DNA of 64,000 nt, from assembly GCF_006717145.1 (NCBI RefSeq), contig NZ_VFQF01000001.1:2170001-2234000 (forward strand). The letters are read 5' to 3'. Shown here in pieces: positions 21,262 to 29,519 of this stretch. The notes below the pieces were generated by a model. That model was not told where the DNA came from. It saw nothing but the letters and a program-made list of their open reading frames with translations, and ran no database searches. Source of the DNA: Humibacillus xanthopallidus (GTDB lineage Bacteria; Actinomycetota; Actinomycetes; Actinomycetales; Dermatophilaceae). The position numbers and the translations under genes are program-made. Every line of letters starts with the position of its first letter. The first letter of the stretch is position 1.

Positions 21262-21570
21262 ATGGATGCTCATGCGCTCGCGACCACCTATCGAGTCCCC
21301 AGCAACATCGCATGGATCGACGGCGCGGACTTTGGGATGCGCGAGGAACTCTATCTGACGGCGCTTCCGTCAGGTCAGACCGTCCTACTCGAGGATACTG
21401 GCCGTCTGATCTGGTTGGTCGCCATGGAAGGAGGCGAGGTGTTAGAGCGCGTAGCTGAGGTGGTCGGACTTCCGCTAGCCGCGATCGAGAGCGACGTCAC
21501 ACGATTCCTTGCTGAGGTCACGACTCGTGGCCTGCTCGCCGGTAGCCTGACCCTACCTCGCAGCGATTGA
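21262..21570 (+). CDS. PqqD family peptide-binding protein (first copy)
   Basis: PqqD domains are winged-helix-like RiPP recognition elements that hold a leader peptide for a modifying enzyme. The 102-residue protein shows the PqqD pattern: DGADFGMREELYL, VLLEDTGRLIWLVA and a C-terminal helical segment IESDVTRFLAEVTTRGLL. It stands upstream of, and converges on, the Tat-exported Ig-like protein. The kinase, second PqqD and nucleotidyltransferase follow at 22689-24620. The partner peptide is unknown. A TTG frame overlaps its stop as TTGA, but that frame's codon use does not look coding. Confidence 0.75.
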   Translation: MDAHALATTYRVPSNIAWIDGADFGMREELYLTALPSGQTVLLEDTGRLIWLVAMEGGEVLERVAEVVGLPLAAIESDVTRFLAEVTTRGLLAGSLTLPRSD

Positions 21571-21772
21571 CCGATTCGAAGCGCTCCGACCGTGGATGCT
21601 CGTTCAAGCGAACAGGTCGGGCGACGACCAAGGTTCCTGGGATCACGGGCTCAGTGTCTGGCGAAAGCGGCCGAGAGCTAGGATCACCTTCGCACGGCTA
21701 TGAAGCCCCCACGCTCAAGCGCCCTTCAAGATACAAATATGTCGCACGCAGTCGAATTTGCACATTGCATTA
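21571..21772. other. 202-bp gap between convergent genes
   Basis: Third-position GC in every frame is lower than in neighbouring genes. One plus-strand frame, starting TTG 21567, encodes YEAPTL at about 21696-21713, which resembles the start of lasso-leader motifs. The rest of that motif (G and T at fixed spacing) is absent and the frame runs on antisense into the Tat protein gene. No confident gene is called. Confidence 0.3.
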
Positions 21773-22510
21773 TCACAGCGCAACAGGGCTGGTTGCGCCC
21801 TTCGGCCAACCGAAGCCATCAGCGACGCCTGAGTTTCCAGCGTCGTCCGTCACCGCGACAGAGCCCGTGTAGGCTTGATTGGACCCACCACTCCACGTGA
21901 CGCTCCACTGCGTAGCGGATGCGTATGAGTACGTGCCCATAGTCAGGCCGGCTACCGACACCACAACCGTCCCGGCCTCGCTCTTCGTCCCCGAAATTGT
22001 GCCGGTCTGATTATTCGTGGAGATCGTCGCCTGCGTCGCGAGCACTGTGGGTCGCACCGTGTCCTTAATCACAGTCTGCGTCGCCGTCACGGACGGCTTG
22101 TTCCCTGAGGCGACCGTGGCCGTGAACGTGTGGACTCCATCTGACCACCCTGCAACGACAGAGGACGGAATGACGACGGACCACGTTCCGCCTGACGCCG
22201 TTACATTGCTGCTCGTGTAAGAGCCAGTCTTGACGTAGACCTGAACGCCCGCCGTCGCAGTGCCTGACACGGTCACTGTGGCAGTGGGTGCGTTACCAAT
22301 GTTGATGTAGCGGGTGGGGATCAAAGCGCCGACCGCTTGCGGACTTACGACCACGGACGTGATCGCAATGGCGTCACCTGTTGCGGCAAAGGCCGGGGTG
22401 GAACCGACAATGGCAACCGCGGGCACACTCCATGCGCCAGCCTTTAGAACCCTACGACGCGCAACCGACGGGCGCTCGTTGGTCTCCGATGTCTCGCTGA
22501 TGTGCTCCAC
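21773..22510 (-). CDS. Tat-exported protein with bacterial Ig-like domains
   Basis: The N-terminus has a twin-arginine signal (SVARRRVLKAGAWSV, then a hydrophobic stretch ending STPAFAATG, the likely cleavage site). After it come two to three Ser/Thr-rich beta-sandwich repeats of Ig-like type: TVTVSGTATAGVQVYVKTG, WSVVIPSSVVAGWSDGVHTF and a similar block further on. There is no cell-wall anchor or membrane segment at the C-terminus. GTG 22510 has AAGGGGAG five bases before it. The placement inside a PqqD/kinase module makes it a candidate substrate of that module (inference). Confidence 0.75.
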   Translation of the reverse strand: MEHISETSETNERPSVARRRVLKAGAWSVPAVAIVGSTPAFAATGDAIAITSVVVSPQAVGALIPTRYINIGNAPTATVTVSGTATAGVQVYVKTGSYTSSNVTASGGTWSVVIPSSVVAGWSDGVHTFTATVASGNKPSVTATQTVIKDTVRPTVLATQATISTNNQTGTISGTKSEAGTVVVSVAGLTMGTYSYASATQWSVTWSGGSNQAYTGSVAVTDDAGNSGVADGFGWPKGATSPVAL

Positions 22511-22676
22511 GACTTCTCCCCTTTGAACGCCGGCTCTGCACCTCGCGTAGCCATCACCTTAGCCCCATTGACAGAACCGGCCTGACAGACGCTCAAGATT
22601 CCAGCCACCATAGGGTCGAGGCCTGCGGCGGATCCTGACGCTCGGCCGTTGACCTCCGTGCGCTCCCACCGAACAG

Positions 22677-22682
22677 TAGCCT
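22677..22682 (+). promoter_or_regulatory. -10 box before the HprK-like gene
   Basis: TAGCCT ends 6 nt before the ATG at 22689, the same leaderless pattern as at rmlB. A TTGACC box at 22649 is 22 nt upstream, too far for a normal -35 spacing. Confidence 0.4.
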
Positions 22683-22688
22683 CATCGC

Positions 22689-23480
22689 ATGCCTCGCTGC
22701 CTTGGAATCACCGCTCTCGACACACCCCTGCGGCTCACTTTCGCGAGGTCAGTTCCCCAAGCCTTCGTACAGGCTGTCGCCCACGCTTGGTCCCGCTGCC
22801 TTGCCGAGAGCGAGCGATCGAGAGTCGGCGCTGTGGAGATCGACCCTGCGCTTCTCGCTGTCCATGCCCCCTTGGACGACTCCCCTGAGGAGTTCCGTTG
22901 CGCCCTGCAGCGGCTCAGCCAGGACGTGACCCACTGTCTCATCACCGCCCAGGCCGGCCGCCTGCTGATGTTTCATGCAGCCGCGGTCAGCCATCCGCAA
23001 ACGGGGGCGAGCATGGTGTTCGTTGCTCCAAGCGGGACCGGAAAGACGACGCTGACCCGTCTCCTGGGGCGCACTCACGGCTACCTCACTGACGAGACCG
23101 TTGGCATCGAGCCTGCCACGGGTCGCATCCACCCCTACCCCAAACCGCTCTCCGTTGCCTATGGCGAGAATGGGCGCAAGTTCGAGACATCCCCGGACGA
23201 TCTAGGCCTCGTGGCCGCTCATCCGGTCCCTGCTGTGGCCCGCATTGTGCTGCTCCGCCGGGAGTATGGTGCCCCCGCGCCCGCTAGCGTGGAGGAACTT
23301 GACGTCCTGGACGCCGTGGCTGCGCTCATCCCCGAGACCTCCGCACTGAACCGTCTGCCACGGCCTCTGCAAAGCGTCGCGGAACTCCTCACCCGCACAG
23401 GGCCACTGGTCCGGCTGTCCTATCACGAGGCAGGGGAGCTCGTACCCCTCGTGTTCAGGATGTTCGAGGACGCAGCATGA
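22689..23480 (+). CDS. HPr kinase-like protein (HprK-related)
   Basis: This 263-residue protein matches the C-terminal P-loop domain of HPr kinases. It shows GRLLMFHAAAVSHP, the Walker A VFVAPSGTGKTTLTRLLG (residues about 113-125), LTDETVGIEP (Walker B-like) and HPYPKPLSVAYG. True HPr kinases have an N-terminal regulatory domain and act on HPr in a sugar-PTS setting; neither is seen here. Related stand-alone kinases occur beside PqqD and nucleotidyltransferase genes in exopolysaccharide and lasso-peptide loci (family knowledge). Its stop overlaps the second PqqD start as ATGA. Confidence 0.8.
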   Translation: MPRCLGITALDTPLRLTFARSVPQAFVQAVAHAWSRCLAESERSRVGAVEIDPALLAVHAPLDDSPEEFRCALQRLSQDVTHCLITAQAGRLLMFHAAAVSHPQTGASMVFVAPSGTGKTTLTRLLGRTHGYLTDETVGIEPATGRIHPYPKPLSVAYGENGRKFETSPDDLGLVAAHPVPAVARIVLLRREYGAPAPASVEELDVLDAVAALIPETSALNRLPRPLQSVAELLTRTGPLVRLSYHEAGELVPLVFRMFEDAA

Positions 23481-23752
23481 ATGGGCGCTTCGTGCGGGGA
23501 GATGCACTGGACGCACTCGAGTCCGACGGTGAAGCGCTACTACTCCTTCCCCCTGATCGGGTGGTCCGGCTCTCACCGATCGCGACGATGATCTTCAACT
23601 CGGCCTCCAGCGCCGTTTCGTTGGAGGACCTCGCACCAGTCGTGGAGGAACGTTTCGGTCCGCCCGCTGGTAGGGCCATCGCGGAGGCCGTGAGTGAGAT
23701 CGTCGACGGCCTTGTTGCGGTTGGCGCGCTAGAGCTGGCCCCCGATGTCTGA
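23477..23752 (+). CDS. PqqD family protein (second copy)
   Basis: This 91-residue protein has the PqqD layout: a short N-terminal beta-hairpin (LLLLPPDRVVRLSPIATMIF), then helices VSLEDLAPVVEERFG and AVSEIVDGLVAVGALEL. It is coupled to the kinase upstream (ATGA) and overlaps the nucleotidyltransferase downstream by 8 nt, so the three act together. It resembles the short PqqD partners of HprK-related kinases more than the copy at 21262 does. Confidence 0.75.
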   Translation: MNGRFVRGDALDALESDGEALLLLPPDRVVRLSPIATMIFNSASSAVSLEDLAPVVEERFGPPAGRAIAEAVSEIVDGLVAVGALELAPDV

Positions 23753-24620
23753 GCTTCCCACCATCCCCGTGCGGCTCCGCGTCCATCTGGCGCATGCGAC
23801 GGTGCAGGCAATCGCCGAAGAGGTGGGTGCCGACATCCTCCACATCAAGGGCCCGGCCGTGGACCCTGCGCTTCGTCCTGAGGGCCGCGCGAGTGCGGAC
23901 GCGGATGTGCTGGTCCACCCCGCTCACCTGAAGCGGTTGTTGGCTGGTCTAGAGCGACATGGCTGGCAACAGGTCACGACGCTGAGGAGTGGTGGCCTGG
24001 TGGAGCACTCCACCAACTGGTATCACGGCGAACTCGGCCAGGTAGACGTCCACCTGCGCTTTCCCGGGATCCAAGTCACGCCCGAGCAAGCCTTTGATTT
24101 GCTCTGGAAAGACCGCGGCGTGCAGGAGGTCGCTCATCGCGCGTGTGTCGTCCCCCGGCTGGCGGCTCAGCGGCTTGTCTTGCTGCTGCATGCAGCACGC
24201 GACATGCGAAGCTACGCCGACGACGTCACCGCTGCGTGGACCAACGCTTCCGGGTCGGAGCGGGAGGAAGTCCGCGCGCTGGCACGCCAGTTCGACGCGG
24301 AGGTGGCGCTCGCCGCGGCAACGGGCCAACTGGAGGGTTGCCGCGATCGGCCCGAGTACGAGCTGTGGCGGCTCTACGCCGACGGCATGATGACCACCAG
24401 CGGGTTCAGGAGAATGAGGGCCGAGATCAAGGCACGGCCGGCCGGCTACAGGATGGTCCACGTCAGAGTCATCGCGTATGCCGTCAGCGCGGTCGTCCGC
24501 GTGCCGCAGCGGCTCACGGTGCAGTTGGCCCGAAAACCCACCATGAGCGAGATTCGCGCGGGCTACGTCGCGCTTCTCCGCCGAGGCGCGGATGTGGTGA
24601 GGCCCCGGACTCGTCTCTGA
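23745..24620 (+). CDS. nucleotidyltransferase family protein (NTP_transf_5-like)
   Basis: In this 291-residue protein DILHIKGPAVDPALRPEGRASADADVLVHP carries the nucleotidyltransferase pattern: a Lys-Gly segment followed by D-X-D (residues about 47-51). VDVHLRF supplies a later acidic residue, and the C-terminal half is helical and basic. Proteins of this kind transfer AMP or a similar group; in lasso-peptide loci a relative works with an HprK-like kinase to modify phosphate on the peptide (family knowledge). Here the target is unknown. It is the last gene of the kinase-PqqD-transferase operon. Confidence 0.7.
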   Translation: MSELPTIPVRLRVHLAHATVQAIAEEVGADILHIKGPAVDPALRPEGRASADADVLVHPAHLKRLLAGLERHGWQQVTTLRSGGLVEHSTNWYHGELGQVDVHLRFPGIQVTPEQAFDLLWKDRGVQEVAHRACVVPRLAAQRLVLLLHAARDMRSYADDVTAAWTNASGSEREEVRALARQFDAEVALAAATGQLEGCRDRPEYELWRLYADGMMTTSGFRRMRAEIKARPAGYRMVHVRVIAYAVSAVVRVPQRLTVQLARKPTMSEIRAGYVALLRRGADVVRPRTRL

Positions 24621-24647
24621 CCGATACAGGGCGGCACCGGAAGCATG

Positions 24648-25208
24648 TTAGGGCGCCCTGCGCCCAATGAATGCGGGGACGATCCGGATCAGGGCGGCGT
24701 CGATCTCGTCGGCGCAGCGCCGAGCGGCAGCACGACCCCGTCGATACGGGTCGCGCACATCCCAGGTCATCGAGTCCGGCATGCTCATCGCCCGAACCTC
24801 GTCCGCGAGATCCCGGCCATGAACCCCTGAGGTCGCGAGATGCAGCCCATCCGCGAAATGCTGCAGGCCAAGCACCTTGCCCACATGATGAGGCCACAGG
24901 TCGAGGACTCGCATCCGCTGGCCGAACTCGAATGTGAGCACGAGGTCGGCCTCCGTCACCAGTTCTTCACCTAAACACCGGCTGACATGCCCCGCGGGAT
25001 CTCCCCCGCGCGCCAGCAACTCGGTCGCCATCGCGGGATCCATGCCACGACCGGGGACGCCGGGGATGCCCGCGCTCGAGACCACCACCGGGTGACCGCG
25101 GAGAAGGTGCGAGGCCCGCCGCTCGGCATACGGCGACCGTGAAATGTTGGCGGTGCAGACGAAGAGGACCCGCAGCGGGGTCAAGGCGCTTTCCTCGCGA
25201 CGGATCAC
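24648..25208 (-). CDS. low-molecular-weight protein-tyrosine phosphatase (second copy)
   Basis: The P-loop is LFVCTANISRSPYAERR (C-X5-R-S) and the general acid Asp sits in WDVRDPYRRGRAAARR. At 186 residues it is close to the size of Wzb/Etp-like enzymes of capsule loci. It converges on the nucleotidyltransferase gene with 27 bp between stops and diverges from the epimerase at 25350. Likely substrates are the BY-kinases at 7083 or 34777. It is only distantly similar to the phosphatase at 4815, so the two are not a recent duplication. Confidence 0.88.
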   Translation of the reverse strand: MIRREESALTPLRVLFVCTANISRSPYAERRASHLLRGHPVVVSSAGIPGVPGRGMDPAMATELLARGGDPAGHVSRCLGEELVTEADLVLTFEFGQRMRVLDLWPHHVGKVLGLQHFADGLHLATSGVHGRDLADEVRAMSMPDSMTWDVRDPYRRGRAAARRCADEIDAALIRIVPAFIGRRAP

Positions 25209-25349
25209 GTGCCCACGCTACCGGCGGCTCCCGCACGGCCAAGCGCCGCCGTCGCCCCAACTGCGCCCGACCGTGGACTGGGACCCAACGCTGTTAACCT
25301 GCGCCGAGCACCGCGTGAGTCGAAAGCAGACATACCGAGGAGAGTCACA

Positions 25350-26294
25350 GTGAAGGTCGTTGTCACCGGGGGGGCTGGCTTCATTGGGTCGAACCTCGGC
25401 AAAGAGCTGCTGCAGCGCCCCGAGATCGACGAGGTCCTTGCTCTAGATGACCTGTCCACGGGTGCGCGGGCCAACCTCGAAAGCACCGGCATCCGGCTTC
25501 ACGAGGCCTCCATCCTCGACCCGGCGGCTCTGGACGCGGTCTGCGACGGCGCCGACGCGATCGTTCACCTCGCTGCGCTGCCCTCGGTCCCCCGATCGGT
25601 CATCGACCCCATCGCGTCGCACCACGCAAACGCGACCGGCACGCTCGAGGTGCTGCAGGCAGCGCGCAGAGCCGGCAATCTGCACGTTGTCGTGGCGTCG
25701 TCGTCGTCTGTATATGGCGCCAACCGCGAGCTGCCCAAGCGCGAGAGCATGCGCACTGCGCCCATCTCGCCGTATGCCGTGAGCAAGCAGGCGACGGAGG
25801 CCTATGCCTTGTCCTTCGGCCACACCTACGACCTGCCCACCCTCGCCTTCCGATTCTTCAACGTCTACGGCCCGCTTCAACCGGCGGGACACGCGTATGC
25901 CGCCGTGGTGCCAGCCTTCGTCGATGCCGCGCTTCGCGGCGTCCCGTTGACCGTTCACGGTGACGGAGAGCAGACCCGCGACTTCACCTTCGTCGGAACG
26001 GTGACCCGCGTGATCGCCGACGCCGTCATCCGCAAGGTGTCCGACCCGGACCCCGTCAACCTCGCCTTCGGCAGCCGCACCTCCTTGAACGGGCTCATCG
26101 ACGATCTCGGTGAGATCCTCGGCGGGCGCCCCGCGGTCGAGCACGTCGCCTCTAGGGCTGGCGACGTCCGTGACTCGCAGGCCGACAACGCGCGGCTGCG
26201 TCGACTCTTCCCCGACGTCGAACCCGTGTCACTCCACGACGGGTTGAGAGCCACCGTCGACTGGTTCCAGACGCTGCCCGACTACCAGCGCTAG
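25350..26294 (+). CDS. NAD-dependent epimerase/dehydratase (GalE-like)
   Basis: This 314-residue extended SDR has [15 protein letters not shown] at the start, VHLAALPSVPRS, VVASSSSVYGAN and YAVSKQATEAYAL (catalytic YxxxK). FRFFNVYGPLQPAGH and QTRDFTFV match UDP-sugar 4-epimerases such as GalE and WbpP. GTG 25350 has GAGGAG seven bases upstream; the longer open frame to 25209 overlaps the phosphatase promoter. A UDP-hexose or UDP-HexNAc substrate is likely but not decidable. It is followed after 3 bp by the O-antigen ligase-like gene. Confidence 0.88.
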   Translation: MKVVVTGGAGFIGSNLGKELLQRPEIDEVLALDDLSTGARANLESTGIRLHEASILDPAALDAVCDGADAIVHLAALPSVPRSVIDPIASHHANATGTLEVLQAARRAGNLHVVVASSSSVYGANRELPKRESMRTAPISPYAVSKQATEAYALSFGHTYDLPTLAFRFFNVYGPLQPAGHAYAAVVPAFVDAALRGVPLTVHGDGEQTRDFTFVGTVTRVIADAVIRKVSDPDPVNLAFGSRTSLNGLIDDLGEILGGRPAVEHVASRAGDVRDSQADNARLRRLFPDVEPVSLHDGLRATVDWFQTLPDYQR

Positions 26295-26297
26295 CCC

Positions 26298-27341
26298 GTG
26301 CGCTGGCCGCTGCACCACATCGGCAAGCCCGTGCTCGCGGGTCTGGCGCTTCTTGTCGCGTGGATCCTCTGGGCCGCGATCTGCGCTGGGGCGGGCGGGC
26401 AGCCACTCGCGCTCACGTCGCCCTACGTCGCCGCTCCCGTCGGGCTGGGCGTCGGCGTCGCAGCGGGCTCCTTTGTCGCCACCCGCTCGAGCGCGCCGGT
26501 TGTGCCGCTTGCCCTCATGACGCTGACGGGAGCGCTCATCGTCGGCGTCATGTGGACCGATGGGCCGGCGAAGAATCCCCTCGGCTATGCCAACGCCAAC
26601 GCGGCACTGGCCGTCCAGCTCATCGGGCTCTCGGGCCTCGCCCTGTTGAGCCAGGTCGGCAAGCGGCGCATCTTGCTCGCCTTGTCGGCGATAGGCGCCT
26701 TCGCTGTGATCGTCATCAACAGTTCGCGGGCCGGGATCGTCGTCGCCATCCCACTACTCGTGGTCGTCGCCGTCAGCGCATGGCGGCCCACCCGTCGCCA
26801 GAGGGTCGCGGTGATCGCGGGCATGGCAGGTCTGGCAGTCTCGACGCTGGCCGCAGCCGTCATCGTCAGCTTGGCGGCTCGCGACGAGTGGCCGAACTGG
26901 GCCACCACCGCCTTCGACTCGGCCCGGCGTTCCCTGTGGCACGACGCCTGGCAGATCTGGTCGACCCATCTCGTTTTCGGCGTCGGGCCCGGCAACTTCG
27001 AGCGACTCAGCGCCCTGGGCCACGACTCCGACACTGCCGCGGCACACTCCTCCGTGCTTCAGGTCGGGGCCGAGACCGGCACTGTCGGTGTCGTCCTCCT
27101 CGGACTCACCGTCGTCGCGGGCCTGCTGTGGGCAGGAAGGGGCCGACCGGCATACGCCGTCGTCGGTGCGGCCGCGTGGACGGCCCTGCTCGTGCACTCT
27201 CTCGTCGACCACCTGGTCGACTTCCCCGCCATCGTGGTCGCGGGCGGCATGGTGATCGGCTGGGCCGGAGCGACCACACGCGAGTCAGAAGAGCTCGACA
27301 TCCCCCAACGTGAGGGTCCAGTCGCCCACCGGCGGGGGTGA
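26298..27341 (+). CDS. O-antigen ligase/polymerase family membrane protein
   Basis: This 347-residue protein has about nine hydrophobic segments. The Wzy_C/WaaL landmark IWSTHLVFGVGPGNFERL is near residue 215, followed by AAHSSVLQVGAETGTVGVVLLG, where the conserved His-Ser lies in the large periplasmic loop. It is shorter than the usual 400-450 residues and begins directly with a hydrophobic segment, so one or two N-terminal helices may be missing. The GTG start is 3 bp after the epimerase stop. The 3' end overlaps the convergent GNAT gene by 57 nt. Confidence 0.8.
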   Translation: MRWPLHHIGKPVLAGLALLVAWILWAAICAGAGGQPLALTSPYVAAPVGLGVGVAAGSFVATRSSAPVVPLALMTLTGALIVGVMWTDGPAKNPLGYANANAALAVQLIGLSGLALLSQVGKRRILLALSAIGAFAVIVINSSRAGIVVAIPLLVVVAVSAWRPTRRQRVAVIAGMAGLAVSTLAAAVIVSLAARDEWPNWATTAFDSARRSLWHDAWQIWSTHLVFGVGPGNFERLSALGHDSDTAAAHSSVLQVGAETGTVGVVLLGLTVVAGLLWAGRGRPAYAVVGAAAWTALLVHSLVDHLVDFPAIVVAGGMVIGWAGATTRESEELDIPQREGPVAHRRG

Positions 27342-28265
27342 CACCGCAAGCGGGCGCGTCGTGAGCAGCGGCCCCTGACCCACCAGCGGGAGAAGTCCCG
27401 CAGAGGGGCCGGTTCGCAGCCCGATGGCGTAGTCCGCGCCCGTCTCCTTGAGCATCCGCCGCATCAGCTGCGTGCCAGTGCGCCAGTCAGGCACGAGCTG
27501 CTCGAGCACGACCGCTTCGACCGAGACTCCACGCTGGCGGAGCCTGAAGACCATGCCGCCCTCAGCCGGGTCGGTCGTGGCAAGAAGCAGCCGATAGCGC
27601 AAGGGGCCGAAGGCCGTTCGCCACGCGAGGTATTCGGGAGTCCTGTTGGTTCGGTATCCCTGGCTCGGTGCGTGCGTGAGGAGAGCGTCTGCGACAGATC
27701 TGTCTTCGAACGCCTCGACTGCATCGAGACCTGCGGTCGTTGGCTGCGACCACATCGCGGCAGGCACGCGGGAGTTCACCATCGTCCGAAGCGAGCGCGG
27801 GCGCGCAGGGAGGACCCCCACGGGCAGCCGTCTTGCCACGCTCCAGCCCATCTTGAGATAGCCCGGCCGGCTCTGGTCGTTGGGAGTGTTGAAGACGAGC
27901 CCGTCGCCCGCCAGCGTCAACTCGGCGACACCCTGCAGGGTGAGCCTCCGGAAGATCCCCATGCCCTGGTATGCCGGGTCGGTCGCCGTGTCGACAGCCC
28001 GCACCGCCCGCACCTTCCGACCGTTCCCGTCGATGAACTCCCACCGCAAGAAGGTCCGGTAGCCCACGATGCGGTCGTCGTGAAGGGCCACCCAGGCAGG
28101 GGACTCCCCGAACGCGTTATCGCGGTGCTTCCAGTGGAGAAACGCCTCGTAGTTCGGGTCGTCCCCCTTCCCGAGAGCTGCCTGAAGCAACGGGATGACC
28201 GCAGGCTCGTCCGTCGGCTCGGCCCGCCTGACGACGAGATCCTTCGCCTGCACTGTGCTCGTCAC
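27285..28265 (-). CDS. GNAT-fold N-acyltransferase
   Basis: This 326-residue protein is larger than a single GNAT domain. In the first half, LVVRRAEPTDEPAVIPLLQAALG, VGYRTFLRWEF and the acyl-CoA loop TDPAYQGMGIFRRLT (Q/R-x-x-G-x-G/A type) are seen. A second, degenerate GNAT-like half follows, as in FemAB-like or double-GNAT proteins. NTPNDQSRPGYLKMGW is also typical of this group. GTG 28265 is the only good start. It may acylate an amino sugar of the polymer (inference). It diverges from the GT4 gene at 28362. Confidence 0.8.
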   Translation of the reverse strand: MTSTVQAKDLVVRRAEPTDEPAVIPLLQAALGKGDDPNYEAFLHWKHRDNAFGESPAWVALHDDRIVGYRTFLRWEFIDGNGRKVRAVRAVDTATDPAYQGMGIFRRLTLQGVAELTLAGDGLVFNTPNDQSRPGYLKMGWSVARRLPVGVLPARPRSLRTMVNSRVPAAMWSQPTTAGLDAVEAFEDRSVADALLTHAPSQGYRTNRTPEYLAWRTAFGPLRYRLLLATTDPAEGGMVFRLRQRGVSVEAVVLEQLVPDWRTGTQLMRRMLKETGADYAIGLRTGPSAGLLPLVGQGPLLTTRPLAVSPPPVGDWTLTLGDVELF

Positions 28266-28361
28266 TGCTGCGACTCCCCTGGTTGGTACGCTTCGCGCGT
28301 TTGCGGCTCGTGCCGACCTCGTTGTCCGCCAAGGGGACCCGAGACCTGAGAGGTGAGTCTA

Positions 28362-29519
28362 TTGGGCACCGCCCCGACTCCGGGAGATCGGACCAAGATC
28401 CTCTGGCTCATCAAGGGTCTGGGGCCCGGTGGCGCTGAGCAGCTGCTCCTGCTCTCTGCGCGCGTTGCTGACCGCGACCGCTTCGACATCCGGCTCGCCT
28501 ACGTCAGGCCCGACAAGACACACCTCGTGCCGGAGTTCGAGGCTCTAGGCCTCGTGCCGCACCGGCTCGGTGAGGGAACGGGCCGGCCGGGTGGCTGGCT
28601 ACCCGAGCTGCGGCGGCTCATGGCCGAGGTGGACGTCGTGCACGCGCACTCGCCCGTGCTCGCCTCGGCCGCGCGGCTCGCCGCTCGGACCCTGCCCCGG
28701 GGCAGACGCCCCGTCGTGGTGACCACCGAGCACAACGAGTGGACGAGCCACCGCGCTCCGACGCGACTGCTCAACGGTCTCACCGCGCCGCTCGACGCCC
28801 ACCACTGGGCGGTCTCGGAGCAGGTGAAGCACACGGTCTGGCCCTCGCGACGCGTGAGCTACGAAGTGCTCATCCATGGCATCGACACGCAGGCGGCACC
28901 GGTCGACCCCTGGGAGCGCGAGCGCGTGCGCGCCGAGCTCGGGGTGTCTGAGGATGAGGTCCTGTCTCTCACGGTGGCGAACCTGCGCAAGAACAAGGAC
29001 TACCCGAATCTCCTCCGAGCGGCGCGGATCGCACTGGATGCCGAGCCCCGCCTGCGCTTTGCCGCGGTCGGACAGGGTCCGCTGGCCGACGCGGTCTCGG
29101 CACTGCACGCCGAGCTCGGGCTCGGCGACCGCTTCGCACTGGTGGGGTTTCGCCGCGACGTGAGATCCCTCATGGCCGCTGCTGATGTCTTCACCCTCGC
29201 ATCAGCGCACGAGGGACTGCCCGTCGCCGTTATGGAGGCCTTTGCAGCTGGTCTCCCTGTGGTCGCGACGCGTGTCGGTGGCCTGCCGCACCAAATCGAC
29301 GAGGGCGTGCACGGCCTCCTCGTCGAACCGGGCCAGAGCGCCGAGCTGGCTGAGGCGCTCGTCGCCCTCGCGCAAAACGCACCCCGGCGCGCGCGGATGT
29401 CATCTGCGGCGTTGAGCCGTGCGTCCTCCTACGACATCCGCAACGCGGTCACGAAACAACAGCAGACGTATGCCGCCGTCGTTAGTTCGCAGCGCCGTCA
29501 AACCACGCCTGCAGCATGA
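28362..29519 (+). CDS. glycosyltransferase family 4 (paralogue of 31481)
   Basis: This 385-residue GT-B enzyme shows ILWLIKGLGPGGAEQLLLLS at the N-terminus, TEHNEWTSHRAPTRL, VANLRKNKDYPNLLRAAR and the C-terminal donor site ASAHEGLPVAVMEAFAAGLPVVAT. TTG 28362 is preferred because AGAGGTGA, a strong ribosome-binding site, stands five bases before it; GTG 28353 is an alternative. The same order of motifs, with the opening WVIKGLGPGGAEQLL, recurs in the gene at 31481, so the two are duplicates separated by the amidotransferase gene. Its end overlaps that gene by 38 nt. Confidence 0.9.
   Translation: MGTAPTPGDRTKILWLIKGLGPGGAEQLLLLSARVADRDRFDIRLAYVRPDKTHLVPEFEALGLVPHRLGEGTGRPGGWLPELRRLMAEVDVVHAHSPVLASAARLAARTLPRGRRPVVVTTEHNEWTSHRAPTRLLNGLTAPLDAHHWAVSEQVKHTVWPSRRVSYEVLIHGIDTQAAPVDPWERERVRAELGVSEDEVLSLTVANLRKNKDYPNLLRAARIALDAEPRLRFAAVGQGPLADAVSALHAELGLGDRFALVGFRRDVRSLMAAADVFTLASAHEGLPVAVMEAFAAGLPVVATRVGGLPHQIDEGVHGLLVEPGQSAELAEALVALAQNAPRRARMSSAALSRASSYDIRNAVTKQQQTYAAVVSSQRRQTTPAA

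Noticed and set aside
22689-23480. Genuine HPr kinase of a sugar-PTS system.
   Set aside because: It lacks the N-terminal regulatory domain, there is no ptsH nearby, and it is coupled to PqqD and a nucleotidyltransferase.
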